Of a DNA stretch of 64,000 nucleotides, positions 7,850 through 16,525 are shown one piece after another; positions within the stretch are counted from its first letter, which is position 1; each line of letters opens with the position of its first letter. Under the pieces are notes generated by a model. That model did no database searches. It was given only the letters and a program-made list of their open reading frames with translations, and was not told where the DNA came from. Position numbers and translations under genes: made by a program. Origin of the DNA: Prosthecomicrobium pneumaticum (lineage in GTDB: Bacteria; Pseudomonadota; Alphaproteobacteria; Rhizobiales; Kaistiaceae); contig NZ_JACHOO010000002.1 of the NCBI RefSeq assembly GCF_014199915.1, positions 186,001-250,000 on the forward strand. The letters are read 5' to 3'.

Positions 7850-8404
7850 TCATCGCACACCGATTGGCCGGGCCGGATTGCCGGCCACGACCGTCCGCTC
7901 CGCGACGTCCCTCACTACGACGGCGCGCGCGCCGACCACGGCGCCTCGGCCCACCGTGACGCCGGGCCCGATGAAGGCATCGGCGCAAAGCCATGCTTCC
8001 TCGCCGACGGCGATCGGCGGCTTCAGCAAGGGCATGTCGGGCCGCCGGAAGTCATGGCTGCCGGCGCACAGATGGACGTGCTGCGAGATCGTCGCCCGGG
8101 CGCCGATGGTGATCGGGCCGAGGCTGTAGAGAACGACCCGGTCGCCGATCCCGACCTCGTCGCCGACCGTGAGGGTCCAGGGGATCGTGATCCGCACCGT
8201 CGGATGGATGTGCACCGCACGCCCGATCCGCGCGCCGAAGAGACGGAGCACGCCCCGCCGCCAGGCCCAGAAGGGCCGCGGGGCTATGCGGAACAGGAGA
8301 ACACCGACCGTCTCCCACGCGAGCCGCCCGGCGAGCGCCCTGCGGCTCCACTTGCGGGCGCGGCGGTTCGCGGCGATGTCGAGCGTCTCCCGCACTTCCG
8401 TCAC
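7850..8404 (-). CDS. WcaF-like O-acetyltransferase (left-handed beta-helix)
   Basis: A 184-residue hexapeptide-repeat acyltransferase. The repeats run from about residue 60 to 165 (for example HPTV, GDEVGIGD, GPGVTVGRGAVVGA). The catalytic His sits in SHD at 116-118 and the C-terminal GNPARPIG at 175-182 is the usual CoA-binding end. The layout (CAGSHDFRRPDMPLL then AFIGPGV) is that of WcaF from colanic acid synthesis, which transfers acetyl from acetyl-CoA to a sugar hydroxyl. O-acetylation of this cluster's repeat unit is inferred. The stop is 64 bp from the next gene. Confidence 0.9.
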   Translation of the reverse strand: MTEVRETLDIAANRRARKWSRRALAGRLAWETVGVLLFRIAPRPFWAWRRGVLRLFGARIGRAVHIHPTVRITIPWTLTVGDEVGIGDRVVLYSLGPITIGARATISQHVHLCAGSHDFRRPDMPLLKPPIAVGEEAWLCADAFIGPGVTVGRGAVVGARAVVVRDVAERTVVAGNPARPIGVR

Positions 8405-8446
8405 GGCTCCTCCGATCGCAACAACGCACGCGCGCCACCCGACGCT

Positions 8447-9604
8447 TCAGTCGAACCACACGCAGTCGGGGGGCGCGCCACCTTCGAGCATCCAGCGATA
8501 GACGGCCTCGAACTCGCCGGCAATTCGCGCCCATGAGAAGTCGCGCGCCATCCAGGCGCGGCCGCGCGCGCCCATGGCGCGCCGCTCCGCCTCGGGCAGG
8601 GCCATGGCCGCGCGGAACGTGGCGGCGAGCGGCTCCGGGCCGTGATCGATCCACCAGCCGCAACGTTCCTCGACGAGGCCGCGCCAGGGCGCCCCTTTCG
8701 TCGCGATCACCGGCACTTCGGCGGCGAGCGCCTCGGCGACGGTCATCGCGAAGTTCTCGTTGAGGGTCGGCAACGCAAAGAGCGCCGCTCCCGCGAGCGC
8801 GGCCTGCTTCTCGGCGCCATAGGCCGGCCCTTCGATCGATACGCGCGTCAGGCCGAGTTCGGCGGCGAGCCGGCGGAGCGCCTCGTCATGGCCCTCTTCA
8901 GCAGGACCGACGATCCGGAGCCGCCAGTCCGGAAATTCCGTCTCGACGAGCGCCCAGGCGCGGACCAGCCGATCGAGCCCCTTCTTGGGATGCACCCGGC
9001 CGAGCGACAGCACCTCCTTCACCCCCCCTGCGCCCGCCTGCCGCCGCACGCGCTCCGGCAGATCGATGCCGTTCGGGATCACCGCGACGGGCTGGCGAAG
9101 GCCGGCCGCCCGGATCTCCTCATATTCGGACGGAGCGGTAGCGTGCAGACAGTCCGCAGCCGCGAGCGCCGCCCGCTGCCACCAATGCCAGACGAGTTGC
9201 TTTTTCCGGCGCGAGATCCGGAGCGCCTCGGCGCCGAGCATGCCGCGCGGCGCGTGAATGAGCCGGGCCTTGCTCTCCGCCCGGCGCCGCGCCTCAGCCG
9301 GATAGCGGTTCGGCATCAGCCAGAGCCCGTGGCTGTGGAGAACGACGGGCCGATGCGACGCGTCGAACGCGAACCGGCGCATCGCGGGCGAGGCACAGAA
9401 CCGGCGCATAGGGCCTGTGCCGAGCGGATGGCTCACCCCCTCGCCGGCGCCTCCTCCGGCATCGCGCCAACCCGCGACGGAGTGGATGTCGGCGTCGAGG
9501 CCGGCGCGCCGAAGCGCCGCCGCCAAGCCCACCACGCTGTAGGACGGCCCAGCCCCGGGATCGCGCACGGAAGCGAGGAAATGAACCGAGGCGGGACCGG
9601 GCAT
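8447..9604 (-). CDS. Glycosyltransferase family 4
   Basis: A 385-residue GT-B enzyme. The N-terminal donor-loop motif GPSYSVVG is at 19-26, PNGID at 177-181, GRVHPKKGLDRL at 202-213, and the family 4 nucleotide-sugar block NENFAMTVAEALA at 282-294, where Glu283 and Glu291 form the E-x7-E pair. It ends 42 bp before the acetyltransferase and starts 11 bp after the Wzy-like gene. Retaining transfer of a hexose or deoxyhexose on the cytoplasmic face is expected for the family. The sugar cannot be read from the sequence. Confidence 0.9.
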   Translation of the reverse strand: MPGPASVHFLASVRDPGAGPSYSVVGLAAALRRAGLDADIHSVAGWRDAGGGAGEGVSHPLGTGPMRRFCASPAMRRFAFDASHRPVVLHSHGLWLMPNRYPAEARRRAESKARLIHAPRGMLGAEALRISRRKKQLVWHWWQRAALAAADCLHATAPSEYEEIRAAGLRQPVAVIPNGIDLPERVRRQAGAGGVKEVLSLGRVHPKKGLDRLVRAWALVETEFPDWRLRIVGPAEEGHDEALRRLAAELGLTRVSIEGPAYGAEKQAALAGAALFALPTLNENFAMTVAEALAAEVPVIATKGAPWRGLVEERCGWWIDHGPEPLAATFRAAMALPEAERRAMGARGRAWMARDFSWARIAGEFEAVYRWMLEGGAPPDCVWFD

Positions 9605-9615
9605 CCGATGCGGCC

Positions 9616-11088
9616 TTACCGACCCAGCGCCGGCCGGCGGGGCCCACGGAAGATCCGGCCGCCGAACGCCATCCGCAGCACGCGCGGCGCCAGCACGCGC
9701 TGGATGAGCAGGGTGGCGATGAAGGTCGTCAGCATCGAACCGACGAGCTTGACGAGAGCGCGCTCGAAGAACAGGGCGGGCATAACCGCTACCGCGGCCA
9801 GCGACAAGCTCAAAATTAAAGGTATCTTTCTGTAGTTCAGCAACACAGAAATCGAACGCCCCATCGCCCAGCCCAAGAGGCCGACTATAGGAAGCGCACC
9901 AAAAACGCCAAAATCTGTATAAATTTCGCCGAGATACCCAATACTAATGGACGTATTTATTGTGTCGGAAAATCGAAGTCCGGTGTATTGTTCCGTAACA
10001 ATAGTATCGTTTGGCAGAGGCGGCTTTCCAGGAAAGAGGAATCGGGGCGTTAGAATATGCGAGATGGCCGCAGCGAGACGCTCCCCATTACCATAAGGTT
10101 TGACCTGAGGAACATACTCCATTGTACTCGCAAGAAAATCAATATAGGATAGACGATCAACAAGAGCCGAGAAGCCATCTGAGAACCTCTCGGAATCAAA
10201 AGAGCTAATCATAGAGGCCATATACTCGATCCGCTTATCGAGAGGCTGAACGACCACTTGAGCACCCGATCCTGCATTGAGGAACGTGCGATACTCGCCT
10301 TTTACCGCATTCCAGAAGACACCGAGGCAAATCAAAGAGATGGCAGCGATCGCCGAAAGAGACAGCGTCGCCAAGCTGAGTTTCGGTTTTGCCGAGGCCG
10401 CTGCCACAGCGAAAGTGAACACGACCATCTTGAAGTCGGAGAAAAACCCGGTCATCCCGAAAGCTGTTTCGACGAGAACCACCGCGCTCAGGAGCCCAAG
10501 GCGACGCCCCGTCGCCACGCACCAGAAGGTCAGGACGAAGACCCCGGCCAAGCGCAGATTCGCGAAAGCAAGAAACAGCTGCCCCAGCCCCCCGGCATAG
10601 GCGGTGCTCATGTCGGCCGCATGGCCTCCGGCGATTGCAGCAAGCGAGGCGCCAATCACCCGACGCGGCTGCCAGCGTTGTGCCTCGGCCAGCAGCCTGC
10701 GCTGTACGTCGCCCGGCCGGAGACCAAGTCCCAATCGCATGCCGACGGCCAGCGCCGCTATGCCAGCAAGCGCGAACCACGCCGCAGACACCAAGTCAGC
10801 GCCAATTCGCGGCAGGTCGTTCAACTCCACGCCGAAGACGGCCGTCTGGATCGGTTTGATCGCGACCGACAGCCATTGCATTGCGACGGGAAGGAGCAGG
10901 ACGGGTACGTCCCGCGGTGTCCAGAGAAGCAATATGCTTCCGGCCAGCACAGCGCCCGTCGCAAAGACGAGCAGGGAATTGGGGCTCATCAGGGCCGCGA
11001 TCGAGCCGGCAGCGATGACGAGCACTACGATGAACCGGGACGCTAGCATGGGCCCCACTTCGACGATCGACGGCCGCTCGCCCGCCAC
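9616..11088 (-). CDS. Wzy-like O-antigen/exopolysaccharide polymerase
   Basis: A 490-residue polytopic membrane protein with about a dozen hydrophobic segments and a large periplasmic loop near 262-380. The signature GYLGEIYTDFG at 384-394 is the conserved G-x-x-G-E-x-Y-x-x-F-G block of Wzy-type polymerases. WNAVKGEYR (259-267) and PRFLFPGKP (348-356) lie in the loop. It would join lipid-linked repeat units in the periplasm. The DNA for roughly residues 255-425 (about 9.82-10.33 kb) is noticeably more AT-rich than both ends, as if the specificity region had a different origin. No flippase gene accompanies it. Confidence 0.8.
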   Translation of the reverse strand: MAGERPSIVEVGPMLASRFIVVLVIAAGSIAALMSPNSLLVFATGAVLAGSILLLWTPRDVPVLLLPVAMQWLSVAIKPIQTAVFGVELNDLPRIGADLVSAAWFALAGIAALAVGMRLGLGLRPGDVQRRLLAEAQRWQPRRVIGASLAAIAGGHAADMSTAYAGGLGQLFLAFANLRLAGVFVLTFWCVATGRRLGLLSAVVLVETAFGMTGFFSDFKMVVFTFAVAAASAKPKLSLATLSLSAIAAISLICLGVFWNAVKGEYRTFLNAGSGAQVVVQPLDKRIEYMASMISSFDSERFSDGFSALVDRLSYIDFLASTMEYVPQVKPYGNGERLAAAISHILTPRFLFPGKPPLPNDTIVTEQYTGLRFSDTINTSISIGYLGEIYTDFGVFGALPIVGLLGWAMGRSISVLLNYRKIPLILSLSLAAVAVMPALFFERALVKLVGSMLTTFIATLLIQRVLAPRVLRMAFGGRIFRGPRRPALGR

Positions 11089-11195
11089 TCAGACATGGTG
11101 AAAGCCCTTCAAGCATACCAGAGGCCCGCCCCGGCAGCCACTGACCATTCTACGACCGAAGTCCGGACAGGCGCGGGCGGTTGTGGCGCACCGCC

Positions 11196-12347
11196 TCAAG
11201 TCTCCGCCGCGCCCGCGGCCGCGATGATGCCATCGGCGGCGGCGTCGATCGAGAACCGTGCCGATACGGCATCGATGGCGCTTCGTGACGGAGGCGTCGC
11301 GCAGAGCGCTGCCAGGGCGGCCGCGAGCGCACCCGTATCGCCGAGCGGGAAAGTGCGGCCGACCAGCCCGTCGGCGGCGAGATCGGGCGCACAGCCGACC
11401 GCCTCCGAGACGACGATCGGGCAGCCGGAGGCGAGCGCCTCGTTGCAGACGAGGCCCCAGCTCTCGCGGCCGTCCGAGGGCAGGACGAGGGCGTCGGCGG
11501 CCGCATAGGCCTCCGGCATCTCCGTCTGATTGCGGAAGCCGAGCGGATGGATCGGAACCCCGGCCTCGGCCGCGCGCGCCCGCAGCAGCGGTTCGAGCGG
11601 CCCCGCGCCCGCGACGAGAAGTGCCGCGTCGATGCCCCGGCGTCGCAACAAGGCGATCGCATCGACGGCATCGAGCGGCCGCTTGAAGTCGACGAGCTTG
11701 CCGGCGAAGAGGACGAGACGGGCCGCCTCGCCCACCCCGAGCCGCGCCCTCAGGCGGTGGCGCGCCTCCACCGTCGCCGCCCGGCCGAACCGCTCGGTAT
11801 CGACGCAGTGCGGCGACCGGAACAGCCGCTCGGACGGATAGCGATAGTGTTCGTAATAGGCCTTGTTCCGGGCGCCGACGAAGAGCGCGGCATCGAAGAT
11901 GCGCAGCAACGGCGGATAGCCGACCGCCTTCGCGACCCGCTTCAGCCGCGAGCGCGGCGTGTCGAGATGGCTGTCGCCGCGCACCATCACCCGCATGCCG
12001 GCGCGCTTCGCCGCGACAATCCCCTGCAGCATCGACTTCAGGTGCCAGCCGAGCGCCAGGACGACATCGAAGCGGCCGTCTCGCAAGGCGGCACCGATCT
12101 CCGGCGTGTCGCAGCCGGCGAACCGGGCAGCGCTCGGCTCCGATGCGACGTTGCGCAGGAAGGAGTGCGGGTAGCCGGCGGTGAGATCGATGTCCCAGTC
12201 GAAGGCCGCGCCGAAGCCGGCGGCGGCCTGCTGCTCGGGCGTCGCCCGATGGGCGAAGAAGACGTGCAGATCGAGGCGATGCGCCAAGGCGCGGAAAAGC
12301 GGCGCATAGTACTGGATCGGGTGCGACGAAAGCACGGCGAGCCGCAC
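11196..12347 (-). CDS. Glycosyltransferase family 4
   Basis: A 383-residue GT-B enzyme. It begins MRLAVLSSHPIQYYAPLFR, the usual start of a subgroup of family 4 enzymes, has FAGKLVDFKRP at 214-224, and ESWGLVCNEALASG at 295-308 with the E-x7-E pair. The same frame remains open far upstream through the next gene, but GTG 12347 is chosen because it starts at the first strand and CGGAG lies 8 nt before it. The upstream gene ends at 12386. The transferred sugar is unknown. Confidence 0.88.
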   Translation of the reverse strand: MRLAVLSSHPIQYYAPLFRALAHRLDLHVFFAHRATPEQQAAAGFGAAFDWDIDLTAGYPHSFLRNVASEPSAARFAGCDTPEIGAALRDGRFDVVLALGWHLKSMLQGIVAAKRAGMRVMVRGDSHLDTPRSRLKRVAKAVGYPPLLRIFDAALFVGARNKAYYEHYRYPSERLFRSPHCVDTERFGRAATVEARHRLRARLGVGEAARLVLFAGKLVDFKRPLDAVDAIALLRRRGIDAALLVAGAGPLEPLLRARAAEAGVPIHPLGFRNQTEMPEAYAAADALVLPSDGRESWGLVCNEALASGCPIVVSEAVGCAPDLAADGLVGRTFPLGDTGALAAALAALCATPPSRSAIDAVSARFSIDAAADGIIAAAGAAET

Positions 12348-12385
12348 GTTAGAGGCTCCGGCCGATGATCGTCGCCCCCCGCCCC

Positions 12386-13675
12386 TCACGACGCCGCCTC
12401 GAACACGGCCGCGAACCGGCCGGCGACGGCATGTGCCGAGTAGGGCGCGTAAGCCGCCGGGTCGACCTGCCCAAAACGCCCCGGCGCCTCGACGAGATCG
12501 AGGAGCGTCGCGCCGAGAGCGGGCACGAGGCCGGGAAGCGCGGCCGGATCGGAGAAGCCGAAGGCGGCACCACCGCCGGCCTCCGTCAGGATCGCATGCG
12601 CGCTCGAGCGGGCGTGAAAGATCGAAAGCCAGGGCCGGCCCGACATCAGGCCGGGATAGATCTTCGAGGCGGTGTAGTGCGGCTCGTCCGATCCGAGCAT
12701 CATCACCCCGTCCGACCGGGCGAGCAACGTGAGCGCGTCGACGAAGGGCACACGCGCCGGGTGTTCCCGGACGAGTGCGGCGACGCCCTCCTCCTCGGCC
12801 AGGCGGGCGACGCGATGGGCCGGCGATCCCGTGGCGGTGCCGGCAGGCTGGTTGCTCGTTCCCACGAAGACGAGACGGAGCCGCTCCGCCGCTGCGGGAT
12901 GGTGCGCGGCGAGCCAGCCGACCGCGCGGAACAGCGTCCGCATCACGGCGCCGCCATGCGGCAGGAAGGTTCCGACATAGCAGAGGTTGATACGGCCGGG
13001 CTCGAGAAGCGCGTCCGCCGCGCCGGCCGGCGCGGCCCGCAGCGCCGCGAAATCCTCGGCGTCGCCGCCGATCGGAATGGCGGTCATGCGGCGCGCGTCG
13101 AGCCAGGGATAGCGGGCGGCCATCTCGGCGTTCTGCGTCTCCGAGACCGAGGTGATCCACGCGGCGGCCTTGACCGCCCGCGGCTCGAGCGCGACGGCGA
13201 GCTGGTGCGCGAGGCGTCCCTTCGACGGCCAAGGCCGGGTGGCGCCGTCCGCCGAAACCCAGGGGTCCTGAAAATCGAGCACGACGGGCAGGCGGAGCCT
13301 CCGCCGGATACCGGCTGCGAGCAGCATCGGATAATAGGGCGAGCCGGTGATCAGAACGAGCTGCGCCTCGAAGCGCGCGGCGGCCTCGGCGAGCGCCCGG
13401 CCGAAGAAGGGATAGCCGCGCAGGCCGATGTCGCCGATGCCCGCGAACCGCGCGAGCCGCGCCGGGACGGCGCCGGTGCGGATCTGCTCGACCGTCTCCG
13501 GCACGAGCGCCGCCAAGGCCCGGTCGGGCACCTCGGGATAGTGCCGCTCGTCCACCCGCACGATGATCGGCCGCCAGCCATGCGCCGGCAGATGTTTGGC
13601 GAGATGCCGCGCGCGGTGGACGCCGGCGAGCGAGGACGGCGGGAAATGCGGCGACAGGATGAGCACGGTCTTCAC
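12386..13675 (-). CDS. Glycosyltransferase, GT4-like
   Basis: A 429-residue protein with a GT-B layout. HFPPSSLAGVHRARHLA at 10-26 is the donor-side loop of family 4 relatives, DFQDPW at 134-139 is the usual interdomain strand, and a C-terminal block near 310-340 (ALTLLARSDGVMMLGSDE) replaces the strict E-x7-E motif. It resembles glycosyltransferases of O-antigen clusters whose specificity is unknown. GTG 13675 overlaps the stop of the preceding remnant (GTGA), so the remnant once was a real coupled gene. Confidence 0.82.
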   Translation of the reverse strand: MKTVLILSPHFPPSSLAGVHRARHLAKHLPAHGWRPIIVRVDERHYPEVPDRALAALVPETVEQIRTGAVPARLARFAGIGDIGLRGYPFFGRALAEAAARFEAQLVLITGSPYYPMLLAAGIRRRLRLPVVLDFQDPWVSADGATRPWPSKGRLAHQLAVALEPRAVKAAAWITSVSETQNAEMAARYPWLDARRMTAIPIGGDAEDFAALRAAPAGAADALLEPGRINLCYVGTFLPHGGAVMRTLFRAVGWLAAHHPAAAERLRLVFVGTSNQPAGTATGSPAHRVARLAEEEGVAALVREHPARVPFVDALTLLARSDGVMMLGSDEPHYTASKIYPGLMSGRPWLSIFHARSSAHAILTEAGGGAAFGFSDPAALPGLVPALGATLLDLVEAPGRFGQVDPAAYAPYSAHAVAGRFAAVFEAAS

Positions 13676-13857
13676 GGGGCGCCGCGCAGAGCCTTGTCGA
13701 CCACGGCGAGCAGAACGGACTGCTCCTCCTCCCAGCTGAAGCGGCCCTGGCCCAGTTCCCAGGCGCGGCGGCGTCCATTGTTCAGGACGATATCCCCGAC
13801 ATTTCTATCCTTCCGACTTGGCAAGATTCTGAACAGGATTTCTAAGACCGCCATCAT
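13672..13857 (-). pseudogene. C-terminal remnant of a glycosyltransferase
   Basis: About 61 codons end at a TGA that overlaps the next gene's GTG start. The segment NNGRRRAWELGQGRFSWEE, then EQSVLLAVVDKALRG, is typical of the last helices of a family 4 glycosyltransferase. Nothing upstream in this frame continues the enzyme: homology stops at about 13.8 kb, where the DNA turns AT-rich. It is read as the 3' end of a gene whose body was replaced by the block carrying the glycosyltransferase at 13968-15167. A free-standing small protein cannot be fully excluded. Confidence 0.65.
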
Positions 13858-13967
13858 GAGTCAATTCATGAAAAATCTCCGACATCCTGCAATGTATTTC
13901 TTCACCATCCCAATTCGACATTGATCATTATGCCAAAGCGATCAGCCCCCCAATAATCTAAACAACA

Positions 13968-15167
13968 CTAGATGTCGAAAGCGTCCATCATAAATCTTTG
14001 AAATTGCACAGCGTTTTCCATTATGCTCGGTGTTGATTCAGCGGCGCGCCCTAGGTCTCGGCGGACGCCGGCGAGCACATCGCGATCTTCCAGCGACTTC
14101 ATCGCTCGGATGAAACTCTCTGGTTGGTCGGCGGTGAGGATAGCTCCCTGTCGGTATAGGTATCCTCGCCGCCCCACCGTCGTTGTAACGATCGGTATAT
14201 GCCATCCGAGCGCGACGGCAAGCTTGGTGCTACAGCCACGTCCTTGGCAAAAGATCGGATTGAGTAAGGCCGTCCAAGAGGATACCTCGCATCTGACTGC
14301 TTCCTCGTCGAGCGGCCCCAAATAGGTGACGCTGGCAAAGCGCTCCGTTAACCAAGCGCCCAACCGCTCGGGACCGCCGACCACCCGCACGTCGGGCCTC
14401 CAGGTCTTCGAAGCTTCGAGCGCCTCTAGGACGGATACTAGTCCCGCAAGATTAGGGGCATGATCCAATGTGCCGAGGAAACCATATCGCTTCGGCACCG
14501 GAATCCAGTCCAGCGGATCGAACACGACCGTGCGGGGGATCCAGACTACATGCGAAACGCCGAGCCAGCGCTCGAAATCGGCGTCGAAGGGCGAAAGGCA
14601 GACGGCCGCTCGAATTCCTTCCCGCGCTGCGATCTCATCAGACAGGACATTGTGCACGGCCCGAATCGGCGACGGTCTCAGACGCCCCGAGAGTGGAAGC
14701 TTTCGAACAACCCGAACATGATTGAGCAGATCAGTAACTTCTGCACCATGAGACAGAAGAACGATCTTCCTACGCAGATCAGCAAACGCCTCGCCTCGGA
14801 TCGAACCCGCCAGATTGACTTGATTAAGGAAAACAAAGTCCGCATGCTGCGCAGCTTCGACAATTTTAAATAAATCTTCTGGCGATATACTCCCCTGATA
14901 AGGCGAGGTCCGGATCAGCCGCCTGAGCCTGACGCCAAACCGGATATCTATATCGACAGGAATAACCGTCACATCAATGTTGGCCGCGGCCAGCAAACGA
15001 ATATATTCGCGCGTCGCAACCTGCACACCCCCCGGGGAATCGGCAAGGAACCGATGATTGGACACAAACAACCCTCGGAGAGGGCGCGTCTCTCTGGTTA
15101 GAACCGCATCGGCGGCGCCCCTAGGCGCGAAACGCGACGCTCTAGTGTGCACGATGGGTAATGACAC
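13968..15167 (-). CDS. Glycosyltransferase family 4-like (AT-rich block)
   Basis: A 399-residue GT-B protein. GGVQVATREY (46-55) is the N-terminal glycine loop, GFLGTLDHAPN (229-239) begins the C-terminal domain, and CQGRGCSTKLAVAL (307-320) occupies the nucleotide-sugar site, a form seen in family 4 enzymes lacking the second Glu of E-x7-E. Base composition is lower in GC than in most neighbours, so recent acquisition is likely. The start lies 8 bp after the previous stop. The first 30 residues precede the Rossmann strand and may not all be translated. Substrate unknown. Confidence 0.82.
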   Translation of the reverse strand: MSLPIVHTRASRFAPRGAADAVLTRETRPLRGLFVSNHRFLADSPGGVQVATREYIRLLAAANIDVTVIPVDIDIRFGVRLRRLIRTSPYQGSISPEDLFKIVEAAQHADFVFLNQVNLAGSIRGEAFADLRRKIVLLSHGAEVTDLLNHVRVVRKLPLSGRLRPSPIRAVHNVLSDEIAAREGIRAAVCLSPFDADFERWLGVSHVVWIPRTVVFDPLDWIPVPKRYGFLGTLDHAPNLAGLVSVLEALEASKTWRPDVRVVGGPERLGAWLTERFASVTYLGPLDEEAVRCEVSSWTALLNPIFCQGRGCSTKLAVALGWHIPIVTTTVGRRGYLYRQGAILTADQPESFIRAMKSLEDRDVLAGVRRDLGRAAESTPSIMENAVQFQRFMMDAFDI

Positions 15168-15175
15168 AAGAACCT

Positions 15176-16525
15176 TCAGATCTCAATCAATCCACGATCG
15201 TCGCGCCGCCCCAGGCCCGCTTGGATGGCCCCATAGAGCGCGGCGCGATAATCCCGCCACTGCCAGTTCCGCGCCGTCTCGAGCGCCTCTCGCCTCATCG
15301 CCGCCAGCCGGCGCCGATTGTCGAGGCACCACTGCAACGCTGCGGCGATCGCCGCGGCGTCCCCGGCGGGAATGATGAGCCCGTTGACCTCGTGCCGGAC
15401 GAGATCGCTCGCGCCCGCCTGATCGGTGGTGATCACCGGGACCCCGCGGGAGAAGGCCTCCGTCACCACCATGCCGAAGCCGTCCGACAGCGTCGGGAAC
15501 ATCAGCACGTCCGCGGCGTCATAGGCCGCGAAGAGCCGCGTCTGGGGGACCGAACCGTGGAACGTCATTCCCTCGGGCGCCGGGCGCCACAGGTTCTCCG
15601 GCAGGGCCTGCGCGCCGAACACGTCCGCCTCGATGGCCCGGCCGGCGTCGAGCCGACGCCAGGCGTCGATGAAGAGATGCGCGGCCTTGCGGATCGAGAA
15701 GGTTCCCGCCCAGATCACCCGGAGCGGCCCGTCGGCGCCCGTCCGCGCCCGCCCTTCGACGACAGGCGGCGCGCCATAGGGAACGGCAAAGGTGCGCGCC
15801 GGGTCGGCGCCGCCGGCGATATGGGAAGCCCGCGTCACGGACGAGTTGGTAATGACGACGTCGGCCGACCGCATCTCGGCGTCGCGGCGGGACTGGCGGG
15901 TTTCGAAGAGGGTCTCGAAGTAGCCGTCGAGCGGCGACGCCAGTTCCGGATGGATCGCCTTCTGAACGCGCTGCAACTCCTGATAGGCGCGGCTGTTCAA
16001 GGACGGGAAGTCGAGGATCTTGGCGAGCCCCAGCCGGTCTGCGGCCTCGAAGGCCTCGAGCGCGGTATACTCATAGGCATAGACGGCCGTTCCTCCGCGC
16101 CGCAGGCGCCGCCCTGCGGCCGCGGCGAAACGGCGGGACTGGAGATCCCAGATGCGGTCGACCGTCCGGCGATCGAGCCGCCCCTTGTCCGCCAGCGTGC
16201 GCAGCACCTCCCAGAAGGCCGCCGTCTCCACCCGATCGCGCGGGACCGCGGTCACCGAGCGGCGCGCGAGTTCACGGAGCAATCGACCTCCCAAGCGGTC
16301 GGGCAGCATCTTCAGCAAGCGCGCGAACGTGCCGCTGGGGTCGAAGGCGAAGCTGGTCAGATAGGCCTCGAGCGCGTCACGCTCCGCAAAGGCGAGCGCC
16401 GCTTGCTGGCCGAACATCGCCGTCGACGGAAAGGCGACGAGCGCCCTTACCGCAAGCCTCTGCCGAGGCCCGGGAAGGCCCTCGCGGACCATAGGGGATG
16501 CTGCAGCGGACACCCGGCTATCCAT
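15176..16525 (-). CDS. Glycosyltransferase family 4
   Basis: A 449-residue enzyme with an unusually long N-terminal domain. The C-terminal GT-B domain begins at WAGTFSIRKA (272-281) and carries PTLSDGFGMVVTEAFSRG (344-361), an intact E-x7-E-like block with Asp in place of the first Glu. DFPSLNSRAYQEL at 172-184 and NSSVT at 227-231 are typical of a subgroup found in polysaccharide clusters. ATG 16525 is preferred over an upstream in-frame ATG because it gives an 8 nt overlap with the previous stop. Sugar specificity is unknown. Confidence 0.87.
   Translation of the reverse strand: MDSRVSAAASPMVREGLPGPRQRLAVRALVAFPSTAMFGQQAALAFAERDALEAYLTSFAFDPSGTFARLLKMLPDRLGGRLLRELARRSVTAVPRDRVETAAFWEVLRTLADKGRLDRRTVDRIWDLQSRRFAAAAGRRLRRGGTAVYAYEYTALEAFEAADRLGLAKILDFPSLNSRAYQELQRVQKAIHPELASPLDGYFETLFETRQSRRDAEMRSADVVITNSSVTRASHIAGGADPARTFAVPYGAPPVVEGRARTGADGPLRVIWAGTFSIRKAAHLFIDAWRRLDAGRAIEADVFGAQALPENLWRPAPEGMTFHGSVPQTRLFAAYDAADVLMFPTLSDGFGMVVTEAFSRGVPVITTDQAGASDLVRHEVNGLIIPAGDAAAIAAALQWCLDNRRRLAAMRREALETARNWQWRDYRAALYGAIQAGLGRRDDRGLIEI

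Noticed and set aside
9134-9145. GCGGTAGCGTG match on the plus strand
   Set aside because: It matches ops as well as the leader site does, but lies antisense inside a GT4 coding region with no promoter or operon to control. It shows that the 11-mer alone is not proof.
12386-13778. Fusion of two glycosyltransferases in one 860-residue frame (11196-13778)
   Set aside because: The upstream part of that frame is a shadow of the separate GT at 12386-13675, which is read in another frame with proper motifs and its own start.
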